Positions 8,405 through 17,213 of a stretch of DNA of 64,000 bases are shown here, one piece after another. Source of the stretch: Thermaerobacter sp. FW80. GTDB lineage: Bacteria > Bacillota > Sulfobacillia > Thermaerobacterales > Thermaerobacteraceae. The stretch spans positions 372,001 through 436,000 of the forward strand of contig NZ_CP037895.1 in assembly GCF_004634385.1 (NCBI RefSeq), in the 5' to 3' direction. Position 1 is the first letter of the stretch; each line of letters begins with the position of its first letter. A program made the position numbers and the translations under genes. The notes under the pieces are model-generated. The model worked only from the letters and a program-made list of their open reading frames with translations. It made no database searches and had not been told where the DNA came from.

Positions 8405-8446
8405 CCATTTTAGCAGGGTTGCCGCCCGGCCATTTTCGCAGGGTTG
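8405..8446. repeat. 17-bp direct repeat, 25-bp spacing, containing an extended -10
   Basis: CCATTTTAGCAGGGTTG (8405-8421) is repeated with one mismatch at 8430-8446. On the minus strand the proximal copy reads TGCTAAAAT, an extended -10 (8415-8407), placing a start near 8400 and a leader of about 75 nt before the glycosyltransferase. The distal copy may be an old duplicate promoter. Confidence 0.5.
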
Positions 8447-8678
8447 GCGGGTTGGCCCCCGGCCACCGCGACGAGCGGGTCGCCACCGGGGAGGGGGCCA
8501 CTGGCGATGTCCCGCGGACCGGGGCCGGCTGCGACGGACGGCCGCCGCCGGTGCCGCGGGCGAAGGCGGCGCCGCCCGTGACCACGACGGCGCCACCGCC
8601 AGCACCGCCCCGCGCGCCTGGCCGCCGGGTGAAGAGCCCGTGCGCGGTTGGCGAGCTGGCGCTGGACGGATGAACCGC

Positions 8679-8722
8679 TGGACGGAGCGACGCACGCTCC
8701 TGGACGGCACGACGCACGCTCC
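8679..8722. repeat. 22-bp tandem repeat
   Basis: Two adjacent units, 8679-8700 and 8701-8722, share 20 of 22 bases and both end in CGACGCACGCTCC. No function is apparent. Confidence 0.7.
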
Positions 8723-9142
8723 GGCTGCCGTCGCCGGTCGGGAGGCTGCACGCCGACCGGGGCAGGATCGAATGGGGAAGGCTCTGCCGCTCTGGGGAAG
8801 GTTGGGGGGAAGAACGAACCGGCTCGCAGCACGAACCGGACCCCGTGAGGCACGCCGCGTTGCGGGTGAGGACCGGGGGCGGGGCGGCCCGCCGGGTGTC
8901 CGGGCGGCCCCGCCCCGAGCTCCATGTCCCATGATAGGCGGACTCGCGCCGTCCAGCCACGGATCGGCGGCAAAGGGTGGCCCGGCGCCGGCCAGCGGCC
9001 GGCACCAGGGGGTCAGCGGCGGGCGGCACCGGCGTCCCGCGACCCGGGGCCCATCGAATCGATGGCGATGCCCTGTGCGATCGCCGCGGCCCGGCGGTGC
9101 AGACTGGAGACGGCGCACCCTAGACGGAGAGGAGCGGTGGGC

Positions 9143-10024
9143 ATGGCCGGAGCGGTAGGCATGGCCGAGGGATCGCGAACGGACGCGACGGGCGGGTCGA
9201 CGGCGTTCCGGCAGGCCGGCTGGCTCCTGCTGGTCGGCGGCGTCTTGGCGGCCGCCAGCACGGCCCTCCACCCGGTCACCCTGAACCCGCGCGATTCGGC
9301 GGCCGTGCTCGACGCGGTGCGCGCCAATTCGACGCGGTGGATCGCCGTCCACGTGACCCTCGGCGTCGGCGTCGCCGCGTGGTCGCTGGGGTGGTTCGCC
9401 GTCTACCAGGGGCTGCGGGACGCGGGCCGCGCCCGCTGGAGCGGGGCCGGCGCCATGCTGGCGGTGGCGGCGCTGGCCGTTTGGATCCCGCTGCTGGCCC
9501 TGGAGGCGGCGGGGCTACCGCTGATCGCCCGGGCCACGCCCCCGGGCCACAGTCCCCTGGGGTGGAACGCGGCCTGGCCGGCGACGCTGGCTGGCGGCTA
9601 CGTGGCCACGGGGCTCTACTGGCTCGCCGGCATCGCGGCCGCGTGGGATCTGGCCGCGCCCCCGGCCGGCACCCCGGGGGGCGTCGCGACGTCCCCGGCT
9701 GCGGCCCCGGCGGGCTCCTCCCGCCCCGAGGCGGATGGCCCTGCGGGTGCCCGGCCGTTGCCGCCGGCCGACGCCGGCGGCAACGGCCGGCGGGAGCCAC
9801 GCCGGCAGGGGGCGGGGGGTCCCGCCGTGCCCCTCGGGATCTCGCTGGCCGCGCTGCTGCCCGGCCTCCCGGGCATGGCCATCGCCTGGTTCATCCCGGC
9901 CGTCGCCGTGCCCGTGCTGCTGGCGACGCTGCTCCCGGGAGCCCTGTGGGCGCTGCTCCTCGCCTGGCGGATGGTCATGCGCCGCGGCGGGCCGCCCGGC
10001 GCGGTGCGGGGCCGCCCGCGGTGA
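9143..10024 (+). CDS. Hypothetical multi-pass membrane protein
   Basis: 293 aa, not recognised. Hydrophobic segments appear at about residues 23-42 (GWLLLVGGVLAAASTALH), 68-90, 100-125 and 140-165, then after a 70-residue Ala/Pro/Gly linker two more at the C-terminus (LGISLAALLPGLPGMAIAW and VPVLLATLLPGALWALLLAW). The order LHP before the first loop and conserved Trp/Gly helices suggest a small integral membrane protein, loosely DUF4386-like, but I cannot name a family. ATG 9143 is preferred to the upstream ATG at 8924 because AGGAG precedes it and the upstream part reads as intergenic DNA. It stands alone, with a hairpin after it. Confidence 0.65.
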   Translation: MAGAVGMAEGSRTDATGGSTAFRQAGWLLLVGGVLAAASTALHPVTLNPRDSAAVLDAVRANSTRWIAVHVTLGVGVAAWSLGWFAVYQGLRDAGRARWSGAGAMLAVAALAVWIPLLALEAAGLPLIARATPPGHSPLGWNAAWPATLAGGYVATGLYWLAGIAAAWDLAAPPAGTPGGVATSPAAAPAGSSRPEADGPAGARPLPPADAGGNGRREPRRQGAGGPAVPLGISLAALLPGLPGMAIAWFIPAVAVPVLLATLLPGALWALLLAWRMVMRRGGPPGAVRGRPR

Positions 10025-10062
10025 GGCGCCCTCCCCTGAACCATCACTATCTGATTCAGACA

Positions 10063-10082
10063 GCCGATCCTTGCGGATCGGC
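10063..10082. terminator. Perfect 8-bp hairpin after the hypothetical membrane protein
   Basis: GCCGATCC, loop TTGC, GGATCGGC, 39 nt after the stop. There is no T-run, so it may be a weak or Rho-assisted terminator, or an operator. Confidence 0.5.
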
Positions 10083-10455
10083 GGTGCCGGTCTTCCCCGG
10101 CCATGAGCCGGTGCCGGCTTCCCGCTTCCTCTGGGAGCACCTGCCGGGCCGCAGGACTTCCGTCCCGTCCACGGGCGTTTTCCGTCTCCGGACCACTCCC
10201 CGCACGCGCTGTTCTCAGCCCCGATCGGGCGGGAAGGGACCCCCGGGCAGGCACCCGATCGCTGACCGATCCCAGGTCGCCCCCCTCGGTACCGGCCGCT
10301 CCGACCCCAGCCTGGCCGCCATCTCGCAGCCGGCAGCCACCCCATCCATTTCCGACTCGGAAGGGCAGACGCCCGGCAGGAACCCAGCCCCTGGGCAGCG
10401 AAAGAAACGAACACCAACGTACATTTTCGCATCTTATCGCACAGTCTATGTTACA

Positions 10456-10465
10456 TGTGCGCACA
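10456..10465. promoter_or_regulatory. TGTGCGCACA palindrome, possible autoregulatory operator
   Basis: A perfect 10-bp palindrome in the A+T-rich stretch upstream of the DeoR-type gene. DeoR regulators commonly repress their own operon; binding here is inferred from position only. Confidence 0.35.
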
Positions 10466-10691
10466 AATGCGGGCTCCAGGCTGGACACAGGCCGGGCACC
10501 AAGGGGCCAACCCGAGGGCCCAGCCGGGGCTGCGGCCAGCACGCCGCCCGAGGGGCGACCGGCGGCGGGCACCAACGGGACGCGCGGGGCCGGCGGCGGG
10601 TCGGGGCCTGGTCTCGCGGTCGGTCGTGCACCCTGCGCGCGGCGATGCCGGCGGGGGTGACGGCTCGAGCGTCCAGGAGGCGGTGGGTCCG

Positions 10692-11468
10692 GTGCTCGCG
10701 GAAGAGCGGCGCCGTCAACTGCTGCAGTGGCTCGAGGAAGAGGGACGCATCCAGGTGACCGACGCCGCCCGACGGTTGGCCGTCTCGCCGATGACGGTGC
10801 GCCGCGACCTGGAACGGCTGGAGGCCGACGGGCTGCTGGTCCGTACCCGCGGCGGGGCGCTGCCGGTGGGCACCGCCACGCCCCGGGAGCTGCCCTACGC
10901 CTCCAAGCGCGCCCGGCAGGTCGAGGCGAAGCGCAAGATCGGCCGGCTGGCGGCGAGCCTGGTGCAAGCCGGGGAGACGGTGGTCCTCGATGCCGGTTCG
11001 ACCACCCTGGAGATCGCCCGCCACCTGCCACCCCGGGTGGCGCTGAAGGTGGTCACCAACGACCTGCTCATCGCCCGGGAACTGGCGGACCGCGAGGACA
11101 TCGACGTCTACGTGACCGGCGGGCTGGTGCGGCGGGGCGTCTACAGCCTGCAGGGACCCGAGACGGAGGCCTATCTGCGGGCGACCCACGTGGACCGCGC
11201 CTTCCTGGGCGCCGACGGCGTCGACGCCGTCTACGGCCTCTCGACCACCAACCGGCAAAAGGTCCCCGTCAAGCAGGCGATGCTCGCCGCCGCCGAGCAC
11301 ACCTACGTGGTCGCCGACCACACCAAGCTGGGCCGGCGCGCCTTCGCCCGGTTCGCAGCCGTCGGCGAAGTAGGCGCGTTGATCTGCGACGAGGAGGCCC
11401 GCACCGCGTGCCCGTCCCAGCTGGCAGCCCTGGAGGAGGCGGGACTCGCCATCCTGCTGGCGACGTGA
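10692..11468 (+). CDS. DeoR-family transcriptional regulator
   Basis: 258 aa repressor expected to sense a phosphorylated sugar intermediate. The N-terminal winged helix-turn-helix starts at RRRQLLQWLEEEGRIQV and has the family signature VSPMTVRRDLERLEADGLLVRTRGGAL. The sensor domain, an ISOCOT-like fold, includes VVLDAGSTTLEIARHL, VVTNDLLIARELADR and FLGADGV. The open frame begins at 10455, but GTG 10692 gives the usual family length and has AGGAGG at 10675-10680, a slightly long spacing; GTG 10683 is too close to it. Four-carbon acid sugar genes follow on the same strand, so it probably controls them. Confidence 0.88.
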   Translation: MLAEERRRQLLQWLEEEGRIQVTDAARRLAVSPMTVRRDLERLEADGLLVRTRGGALPVGTATPRELPYASKRARQVEAKRKIGRLAASLVQAGETVVLDAGSTTLEIARHLPPRVALKVVTNDLLIARELADREDIDVYVTGGLVRRGVYSLQGPETEAYLRATHVDRAFLGADGVDAVYGLSTTNRQKVPVKQAMLAAAEHTYVVADHTKLGRRAFARFAAVGEVGALICDEEARTACPSQLAALEEAGLAILLAT

Positions 11469-11584
11469 CGACGAGACCCGCCCGCGACGGGCATGACGGG
11501 TAGGGGGCGGCGCTCGCGGCGGGGAGGGGAAGGCCTTGGAACCAGGCGCAGGAGGGCCAGCCCACCGGGCAAAGGAGGGCCAGC

Positions 11585-13069
11585 ATGTTTGGGCTCGTGG
11601 CCGACGACGTGACGGGAGCCAACGCCACCGCGGCCCGGGTGGCGGCCCGGACCGGCATCCCAGGTCGGGTGGTGCTGGATCCCGGGACGTGGACGGCACC
11701 GGCGGCAACGGATGACGCAGACCCCCTTGCAGCCGCGGCGGACGCCGAGCCGTCCCTGCACGTGGTCCCCACCCACTCCCGGACGGTGGAACCGGCCGAG
11801 GCCCGCCGGCGCGTGCGCACCGCGTTCCTCGGCCTGCGCCGGCGAGGATGTCGACGCTTCGGCAAGCGCATCGACAGCACCCTGCGCGGCAACCTGGGCG
11901 CCGAACTGGCGGGGGCCCTCGATGCCCTCCCCGGCCACCTGGCCGTGGTGGTCGCGGCCTTCCCCGCCTCCGGCCGGGCCACCGTCGCGGGTCGCCTGCG
12001 GATCCACGGCGTCCCCCTCTTGGACACCGAGGCGGCCCGGGACCCCGTCACGCCCGTCACCGACGACGACGTGGCCCGGCTGCTGGTCGCCCAGAGCGGG
12101 CTCGACGTCCGGTATCTCCCGCCCGGGCCCGCCGGGTACGGCGACGACCTGCCGGAGCGGCTGGCGAGGCTGCACGGCGCAGGGGTCCGCGCCGTGGTCC
12201 TCGACGCCACCACCGACGACGACGTCGAGACCCTGGCTGCCCTGGTCGCCCGCGCACCCGTGCCCGTGCTGGCGGTGGATCCCGGTCCGTTCTTCGCCGC
12301 CTGGCTCGCCCACCAGCCCGAGGTGGGCGCAGCCGGGGCGGGGACGCGGACCCCTCCCGCCCTGGCGGCCGCGACCAGCCCACCGCCGCTCCGGGAACGG
12401 GGCCCCTGGCTCGTGGTGGCGGGCAGCCTCACCACCCTGACGGACCGGCAGCTCGCCGCCCTCTGCCGCCGCTGGCCGGTGGCCCGTCTCCGTGCCCCGC
12501 TGGACCAGCTGCTGGCGGACCCGGAAGGCTGCGCCGCGACCCTGCTCCCGGCCGTGAACGCCGCCCTCGAGCGGTGGGGGCTGGCCGTCGTCGAGACGGA
12601 TCGCCGGCAGGTGCTGGGCGGAACGCAGACCGGTGGGTCGGTGAGCGGTGGGGCCGCCCAGCGGGTGGCCCACGCCCTGGGACGGATGGCAGCCCAGCTG
12701 ACGGAACGGCTGCCCCCGCTGGCCGGGCTCGTCCTGACGGGTGGCGACACCGCGGCGGCGGTGGCCACCGCCCTGGGGGCGGGCGGACTGCACATCACCA
12801 GCGAGCTGGCGCCCCTGGTGGCGGGCGGCTCGTTGGAAGGCGGCCGCCGGTCGGGGCTCGCCGTGATCACCAAGGGCGGGCTGGTCGGCGACGACCATCT
12901 GCTCATCCGGCTCCTGGAGCACCGGGTGGGTCGCGCCGATCCCGCCACGGCCCCCTCCCACGCCGGGGAGGGCGCGGACCGGTCGGACCCGCGCGCGGGG
13001 GCCGGTTCATCCGACCCGGGGGCCGGGCCGGTCCCTGGGAGATTGACGACGGAGGTGCAAGGCCGGTGA
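11585..13069 (+). CDS. Four-carbon acid sugar kinase (DUF1537; DtnK/DenK/OtnK type)
   Basis: 494 aa kinase of the family shown to phosphorylate D-threonate, D-erythronate or 3-oxo-tetronates at C4. The N-domain opens with FGLVADDVTGANATAARVA, the signature of the sugar-binding half, with FGKRIDSTLRGNLGAEL and FPASGRATVAGRLRI after it. The C-terminal nucleotide-binding half carries GLVLTGGDTAAAVATALGAGG and the closing AVITKGGLVGDDHLLI. It is longer than usual because of a variable tail after residue 460, which includes the near-motif GGCCGGTTCATCCG at about 13003. ATG 11585 has AGGAGG 6 nt upstream. Its stop overlaps the pdxA2 start (GTGA). With no tetronate 2- or 3-dehydrogenase nearby, D-threonate or D-erythronate is the likelier substrate. 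Confidence 0.87.
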   Translation: MFGLVADDVTGANATAARVAARTGIPGRVVLDPGTWTAPAATDDADPLAAAADAEPSLHVVPTHSRTVEPAEARRRVRTAFLGLRRRGCRRFGKRIDSTLRGNLGAELAGALDALPGHLAVVVAAFPASGRATVAGRLRIHGVPLLDTEAARDPVTPVTDDDVARLLVAQSGLDVRYLPPGPAGYGDDLPERLARLHGAGVRAVVLDATTDDDVETLAALVARAPVPVLAVDPGPFFAAWLAHQPEVGAAGAGTRTPPALAAATSPPPLRERGPWLVVAGSLTTLTDRQLAALCRRWPVARLRAPLDQLLADPEGCAATLLPAVNAALERWGLAVVETDRRQVLGGTQTGGSVSGGAAQRVAHALGRMAAQLTERLPPLAGLVLTGGDTAAAVATALGAGGLHITSELAPLVAGGSLEGGRRSGLAVITKGGLVGDDHLLIRLLEHRVGRADPATAPSHAGEGADRSDPRAGAGSSDPGAGPVPGRLTTEVQGR

Positions 13070-14166
13070 AGGTGGAGCCTCGGGACCCGGCAGTGGATGC
13101 GGAGCGGCCGCTGGTGGCTGTCACGCTGGGCGATCCGGCCGGCATCGGACCGGAGATCGTGGTCAAGGCCTTGACGGACCCGGAGGTCTACCGGGTGCTG
13201 CGGCCCGTGGTCATCGGCGACCGGGGGGCGGTCGAGCGGGCCCGCGCCCTGGTGCCGGACGCCCCCGCCGTGCGAATGGTGGCAGACCCTGCCGAGGGTG
13301 CCTACGCACCCGGCACCCTGGATCTGGTCGACCTGGCCAACGTGCCGGCCGACCTCCCCCTGGGAAGGGTGCAGGCGGCGGCGGGGCGCGCCGCCTACCA
13401 GTTCATCGAGCGGGCGGTCGCCTGGGCCCTCGCCGGCAAGGTCGACGCCGTCGCCACGGCCCCGATCCACAAGGAGGCCCTGCGGGCGGCGGGCGTGCCC
13501 CACATCGGCCACACGGAGATCTTCGCGGAGCTGACGGGCTCGCCCGAGCCCCTGACGATGTTCGAGGTGGCGGGCATCCGCATCTTCTTCCTGACGCGTC
13601 ACGTCGCCCTGCGGGACGCCCTGGACCTGATCCGCAAGGACCGGATCGTCGCCACCGCCCGCGCGGCGTTGGCCCACCTCCGCGCCCTGGGCCTCGCCGA
13701 ACCGCGGCTGGCCGTGGCGGCGCTCAATCCTCATGCCGGCGACGGAGGTCTGTTGGGCCGGGAGGAGATCGACGAGATCGCGCCGGCGGTGGAGGCCCTC
13801 CGTCGGGAGGGGCATCGGGTCGCGGGTCCCGTACCGGCCGACTCCGTGTTCCACCTGGCGCGACAGGGGGCCTTCGACGCGGTGCTGTCGCTCTATCACG
13901 ACCAGGGCCACATCGCCGCCAAGAGCATGGACTTCGAGGGCACCGTCAGCGTGACCCTCGGCCTGCCGTTCATCCGGACGTCGGTGGACCACGGCACCGC
14001 CTTCGACATCGCCGGCACCGGCAAGGCCAACGCCGTGAGCATGAAGCGGGCGATCCTGACGGCCGGTGAACTGGCCCGGCGGTGGGCGACCCATGGCAGC
14101 GCCGCCCGGGCTGCGGCCGGTTCGACCGCCGTTGGCCCTACGGCCACCGTCGAGAGGGGAGGGTGA
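13066..14166 (+). CDS. pdxA2: 4-phospho-D-threonate/4-phospho-D-erythronate dehydrogenase, PdxA2
   Basis: 366 aa NAD-dependent oxidative decarboxylase of the PdxA family. In four-carbon acid sugar catabolism PdxA2 turns the 4-phosphate made by the kinase into dihydroxyacetone phosphate and CO2. Family motifs are VAVTLGDPAGIGPEIVVKAL, ATAPIHKEAL, IGHTEIFAELTG, ALNPHAGDGG, SLYHDQGHIAAK and TSVDHGTAFDIAG. The His residues in GHTE, HDQGH and VDHG are the expected metal ligands. GTG 13066 overlaps the kinase stop and has GGAGGT 8 nt before it; the longer open frame starting at 11848 runs inside the kinase gene and is rejected. Operon context, and not sequence alone, separates this from vitamin B6 PdxA. 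Confidence 0.9.
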   Translation: MKVEPRDPAVDAERPLVAVTLGDPAGIGPEIVVKALTDPEVYRVLRPVVIGDRGAVERARALVPDAPAVRMVADPAEGAYAPGTLDLVDLANVPADLPLGRVQAAAGRAAYQFIERAVAWALAGKVDAVATAPIHKEALRAAGVPHIGHTEIFAELTGSPEPLTMFEVAGIRIFFLTRHVALRDALDLIRKDRIVATARAALAHLRALGLAEPRLAVAALNPHAGDGGLLGREEIDEIAPAVEALRREGHRVAGPVPADSVFHLARQGAFDAVLSLYHDQGHIAAKSMDFEGTVSVTLGLPFIRTSVDHGTAFDIAGTGKANAVSMKRAILTAGELARRWATHGSAARAAAGSTAVGPTATVERGG

Positions 14167-15692
14167 TGGCCATGCTGTCGGACGGAGCGCAGATGGTGCT
14201 GGGCCTGGTCGTCGGGGTTTCGGCCCTCATCCTGATGATCCTGCGGACGAAGATCCACACCTTCCTGGCGCTGATCGCCGCCGCGGCCCTGACGGGCCTG
14301 GTCGGTGGCATGGCGCCCGGCGACCTGGCCCAGGCCATCACTCAGGGGTTCGGCAACACCCTGGGCAGCATCGGCATCGTCATCGGCTTCGGCGTGATGC
14401 TCGGGCGGATCCTGGAGGTCACGGGCGCCGCCCAGCGCATGGCGCTGACCTTCCTGCAGCTGTTCGGCCGCGGACGCGAGGAGTGGGCCCTGGGTGCCAC
14501 CGGGGCCGTGGTGTCGATCCCGATTTTCTGCGACTCCGGGTTCGTCATCCTCTCGCCCTTGGCCCGGGCCCTGGCCCGGGAGGCCGGCAAGCCGGCCCTG
14601 GGACTGGGCGTCGCGCTGGCAGCCGGCCTCATGGCGACCCACCACCTGGTTCCGCCCACGCCAGGTCCCCTGGCGGCGGCCGGCACCTTCGGGGTGGACC
14701 TCGGGCTGATGATCTTCTGGGGGCTGGTGATCGCCGTCCCCGTGTACCTCGTGACGATGCTGTACGCCCGCTGGCTGGGCCGCTGGGCAGCCACCCGGGG
14801 CATCACCCTGGAGGCCGGCCCGCGGCATGACCCCACCACCGCCGGGAGCGGGGCGCGGGCGCAGCACGGGGCTACCGCAGGGCCTTCCGCGGCCGGACCG
14901 GCGGGGCTGCCGCCCATCACCGGGGGCTCCGAGGTCAGCGCGGCCGTGAACCGCGGCACCCTGGCCGGTGGTGCGGCCGGGGCGGGAACCGCCGGCGCCG
15001 GGAGCCTCGGCGGGACAGGGGATCCGGACGAGCTGCCCAGCGCTTGGCGTGCCTTCGCACCCATCCTGGTCCCCGTCCTGTTGATCTTCCTCAACACCAC
15101 CCTGTCGGCGATGGGCGCCCAGGGACCGGTGGCGGCGTACCTGATCTTCCTGGGCAACCCCGTGATCGCCGTGGCCATCGGTCTCTTGCTGGCGGTGTAC
15201 GGTCTGATGGGTCGCGCCTCGCGGGACGAGGTGCTGCAGCGCGTGGAGGAAGGGGTGGCTTCGGCCGGGATCATCATCCTGGTGACCGGCGCGGGAGGCG
15301 CGCTCGGCAACGTGCTGCGGGCCAGCGGCACAGGCGACTTCATCGCCCAGCAGATCGCCCAGATGCCGCTGCCGCCGCTGCTGCTGCCCTTCCTGGTCGC
15401 CACCCTCGTCCGCCTGGTCCAGGGGAGCGGCACCGTCGCCATGGTGACGGCCGCGTCCATCACCGCACCGATCCTGGCCTCCCTGGACGTGGCGCCGGTG
15501 ATGGCGGCCCAGGCGGCGGCCGTGGGATCGATGGTGTTCTCGTACTTCAACGACAGCTACTTCTGGGTCATCAACCGCACCCTGGGCATCACCGACGTCA
15601 AGACCCAGCTCCTCACCTGGTCCGTGCCGTCGACCCTGGGCTGGCTCACCGGCTTGCTGGCGCTGCTGGTGGTCAACGGCCTGTTCTTCTGA
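14166..15692 (+). CDS. GntP-family permease, probably importing a four-carbon sugar acid
   Basis: 508 aa proton-coupled sugar-acid transporter of the gluconate permease family. About twelve helices: the first near residues 5-30 (VLGLVVGVSALILMILRTK), then conserved GFGVMLGRILEVTGAAQRMAL, IPIFCDSGFVILSPLARALAR, LMATHHLVPPTPGP and near the end GSMVFSYFNDSYFWVINRTLG. A central cytoplasmic loop (about residues 215-300) is expanded by an Ala/Gly-rich insert. ATG 14166 overlaps the pdxA2 stop (TGATG); ATG 14172 is better spaced from GGGGAGGG and may be the true start. As last gene of the operon it supplies the substrate of the kinase and PdxA2. Confidence 0.9.
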   Translation: MAMLSDGAQMVLGLVVGVSALILMILRTKIHTFLALIAAAALTGLVGGMAPGDLAQAITQGFGNTLGSIGIVIGFGVMLGRILEVTGAAQRMALTFLQLFGRGREEWALGATGAVVSIPIFCDSGFVILSPLARALAREAGKPALGLGVALAAGLMATHHLVPPTPGPLAAAGTFGVDLGLMIFWGLVIAVPVYLVTMLYARWLGRWAATRGITLEAGPRHDPTTAGSGARAQHGATAGPSAAGPAGLPPITGGSEVSAAVNRGTLAGGAAGAGTAGAGSLGGTGDPDELPSAWRAFAPILVPVLLIFLNTTLSAMGAQGPVAAYLIFLGNPVIAVAIGLLLAVYGLMGRASRDEVLQRVEEGVASAGIIILVTGAGGALGNVLRASGTGDFIAQQIAQMPLPPLLLPFLVATLVRLVQGSGTVAMVTAASITAPILASLDVAPVMAAQAAAVGSMVFSYFNDSYFWVINRTLGITDVKTQLLTWSVPSTLGWLTGLLALLVVNGLFF

Positions 15693-15751
15693 TCTGAGCA
15701 TCCTGTTCCCCGGACGAACGGCGCCCGGCGCGGGTCGCCGGTAGAACGGCC

Positions 15752-15786
15752 GGCGGGGCGGGTCTCCCCCGGAGACCCGCCCCGCC
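15752..15786. terminator. 16-bp perfect hairpin ending the gntP operon
   Basis: GGCGGGGCGGGTCTCC, loop CCC, then its exact complement to 15786. It sits between gntP and the convergent coat gene and could stop both. There is no T-run. A CGGACGAACGGCG word lies about 40 nt before it. Confidence 0.75.
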
Positions 15787-16008
15787 GCATCCTGGGGTCA
15801 CGCCGGCGGGCGTCCGGCGCCGGCAGCCCTTGGCCCGTCCGGCGGCGACCCGCGGCCGGTTCCGGCCCCGACGCCGACGGGAGATCCGGCGAGCGCCCGC
15901 CCTGGCCAGCGGCCGGCGGCTAGGGCGGCCGCCGGCAACCCACCCGCAGGCCACCGCGATCCCCGCGACCGGCCGGTGGCGTCGCCGCACGGTGGACGCC
16001 GGTTCCCC
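15787..16008. other. Short intergenic region downstream of the hairpin
   Basis: About 220 bp between the terminator hairpin and the coat gene stop. G+C-rich; no gene, promoter or repeat is seen. Confidence 0.4.
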
Positions 16009-16896
16009 TCACACCCGCGCGTACGCAGAGGGCGTGGCGTACGCGTGGTGGGTACCCGCCACCCGGGAGCCCGGGTGCTGGCCGTAGCCGGCCTGGTGAT
16101 CGGCCGGGTGGGCGAAGGACGAACCGGCGTACCCGCCGCCCTGTCCCGCCGCCGTCGCCGCGGCCATCCCGGCGGGGGCGGCCACCCGGTTGGCCGGCGC
16201 CAGCCCCTGGGCCGCCACCGCCTGGCCCACCTGCACCAACTGGCCGAGCTTCTGCACGTATTCCTGCGCCGCCTGCGGGTCGATCCGCGGCGAGGCGTAC
16301 ACCTGGTGCTGCTCCAGCCAGCGGTAGTGGTCCATGGCCATCTGCAGGTGCTGGCCCGCCAGCTGGTAGAGGTAGGAGCGGGCCGGCTCCGCGCACTCGG
16401 TGGCCCCCCAGATGCACTGGACGGCGAAGGTCTTGCACATCCGCAGGCAGTCGGAGGCCAGGGCGATGTCCAGGGGCTGGGCCTGCACGCCCGCCGGGTG
16501 GAACTGATTCGTCCCGTGGATCGGCGGGTTCGTCCCGTAGCCGGCCGTCTGGGCCTGCCAGGTCGCCCCGGCGCCCGGGCCGGCCTGCCACTGGGCCTGG
16601 TACGGGCTTTGCCACGAAGCCGCCCCCTGCCACTGCCAGGTGCCGGCGGTCCCCTGGCCGTACGGATGGGCGGTCTGGCCGTACACGCCGGCATGCGCGC
16701 CGTAGGACCCTTCCTGTAGGAAGCTCATGAGCCGCTGGGCGGCCTGCTGGAACGCGCCGGCGTGCCGCTCGATGGTCTGCCGCAGCGAGGCGTCCTGGCA
16801 GGACGACGCCAGGGCGCGCAGCTTCGCGCCGGCCACCGCGTGGTCCCGGCAGAGCTCCCAGAGCTCGGCCGCCTGGTGTTGCGCCATCTGGGGCAT
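16009..16896 (-). CDS. Spore coat protein, CotF-like, with Gln/Gly/Tyr-rich linker
   Basis: 295 aa. Two helical segments resemble halves of the CotF/ferritin-like coat family: residues 5-55 (ELWELCRDHAVAGAKLRALA and onward) and about 140-200 (DIALASDCLRMCKTFAVQC, then ECAEPARSYLYQLAGQHLQM and HYRWLEQHQVY). Between and after them are low-complexity Gln, Gly, Tyr, Trp and His-rich stretches of the kind found in cross-linked coat layers. Five Cys lie in or near the helical parts. ATG 16896 has AGGAGG 7 nt upstream. It implies an endospore-forming host. Expression would be by mother-cell sigma factors; a CATACTA box near 17091-17085 on the minus strand is suggestive but distant. Confidence 0.72.
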   Translation of the reverse strand: MPQMAQHQAAELWELCRDHAVAGAKLRALASSCQDASLRQTIERHAGAFQQAAQRLMSFLQEGSYGAHAGVYGQTAHPYGQGTAGTWQWQGAASWQSPYQAQWQAGPGAGATWQAQTAGYGTNPPIHGTNQFHPAGVQAQPLDIALASDCLRMCKTFAVQCIWGATECAEPARSYLYQLAGQHLQMAMDHYRWLEQHQVYASPRIDPQAAQEYVQKLGQLVQVGQAVAAQGLAPANRVAAPAGMAAATAAGQGGGYAGSSFAHPADHQAGYGQHPGSRVAGTHHAYATPSAYARV

Positions 16897-17213
16897 GGGC
16901 ACCCCTCCTCGCGGGATGTGACGTCTGCAGGCATGGCCTGCGGCCCGCGATCCTGCCGCGGCGGGGACGCCGCACCAGCGGGCGGGCCCGCGCCCGCCGG
17001 GGCACCGTCGCCCGCATCGCCCGGGGCGGCCGATGCCAACGCAGCGCGCTCCGTCCCCGGCCGGATCGGGACCGTGGCCGCCCCTAGTATGCGTCCGGCC
17101 GCCAGGGAGGAACCGGCATGAGGCCAAGGGGTCGAAGGGGGCCGACGAACGCCCGTGGGGTGGTATGATGGAGGCGACTCACGCCGTCGGGCGGACGCCG
17201 GGGAGGTCGGGAC
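16897..17213. promoter_or_regulatory. Divergent region between coat and DUF1614 genes
   Basis: About 320 bp. On the plus strand TGGTATGAT (17161-17169) is an extended -10 that would start transcription near 17176, 38 nt before the DUF1614 start. On the minus strand CATACTA (17091-17085) resembles sigma-E/K -10 elements, but no -35 is clear. No gene is supported. Confidence 0.4.

Larger units (their letters stand above)
8324..9142. other. Long intergenic region, no gene supported
   Basis: About 820 bp between divergent genes. Frames here are high-G+C shadows without ribosome sites or recognisable domains. It contains the candidate promoter of the heptose operon, a 17-bp direct repeat and a 22-bp tandem repeat. 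Two GAACGAACCGG/GCACGAACCGG words (about 8814 and 8829) resemble the dispersed motif. Confidence 0.5.
10025..10691. other. Intergenic region ahead of the deoR-type regulator
   Basis: About 670 bp. A hairpin closes the upstream gene at 10063-10082. An unusually A+T-rich stretch (10395-10470) probably carries the promoter for the regulator operon: it includes TACATT, TATGTT and a TGTGCGCACA palindrome. No gene in between is supported. Confidence 0.5.

Noticed and set aside
13896-15701. 601-codon minus-strand frame opposite pdxA2 and gntP
   Set aside because: His/Gln/Arg-rich shadow composition and no start signals.
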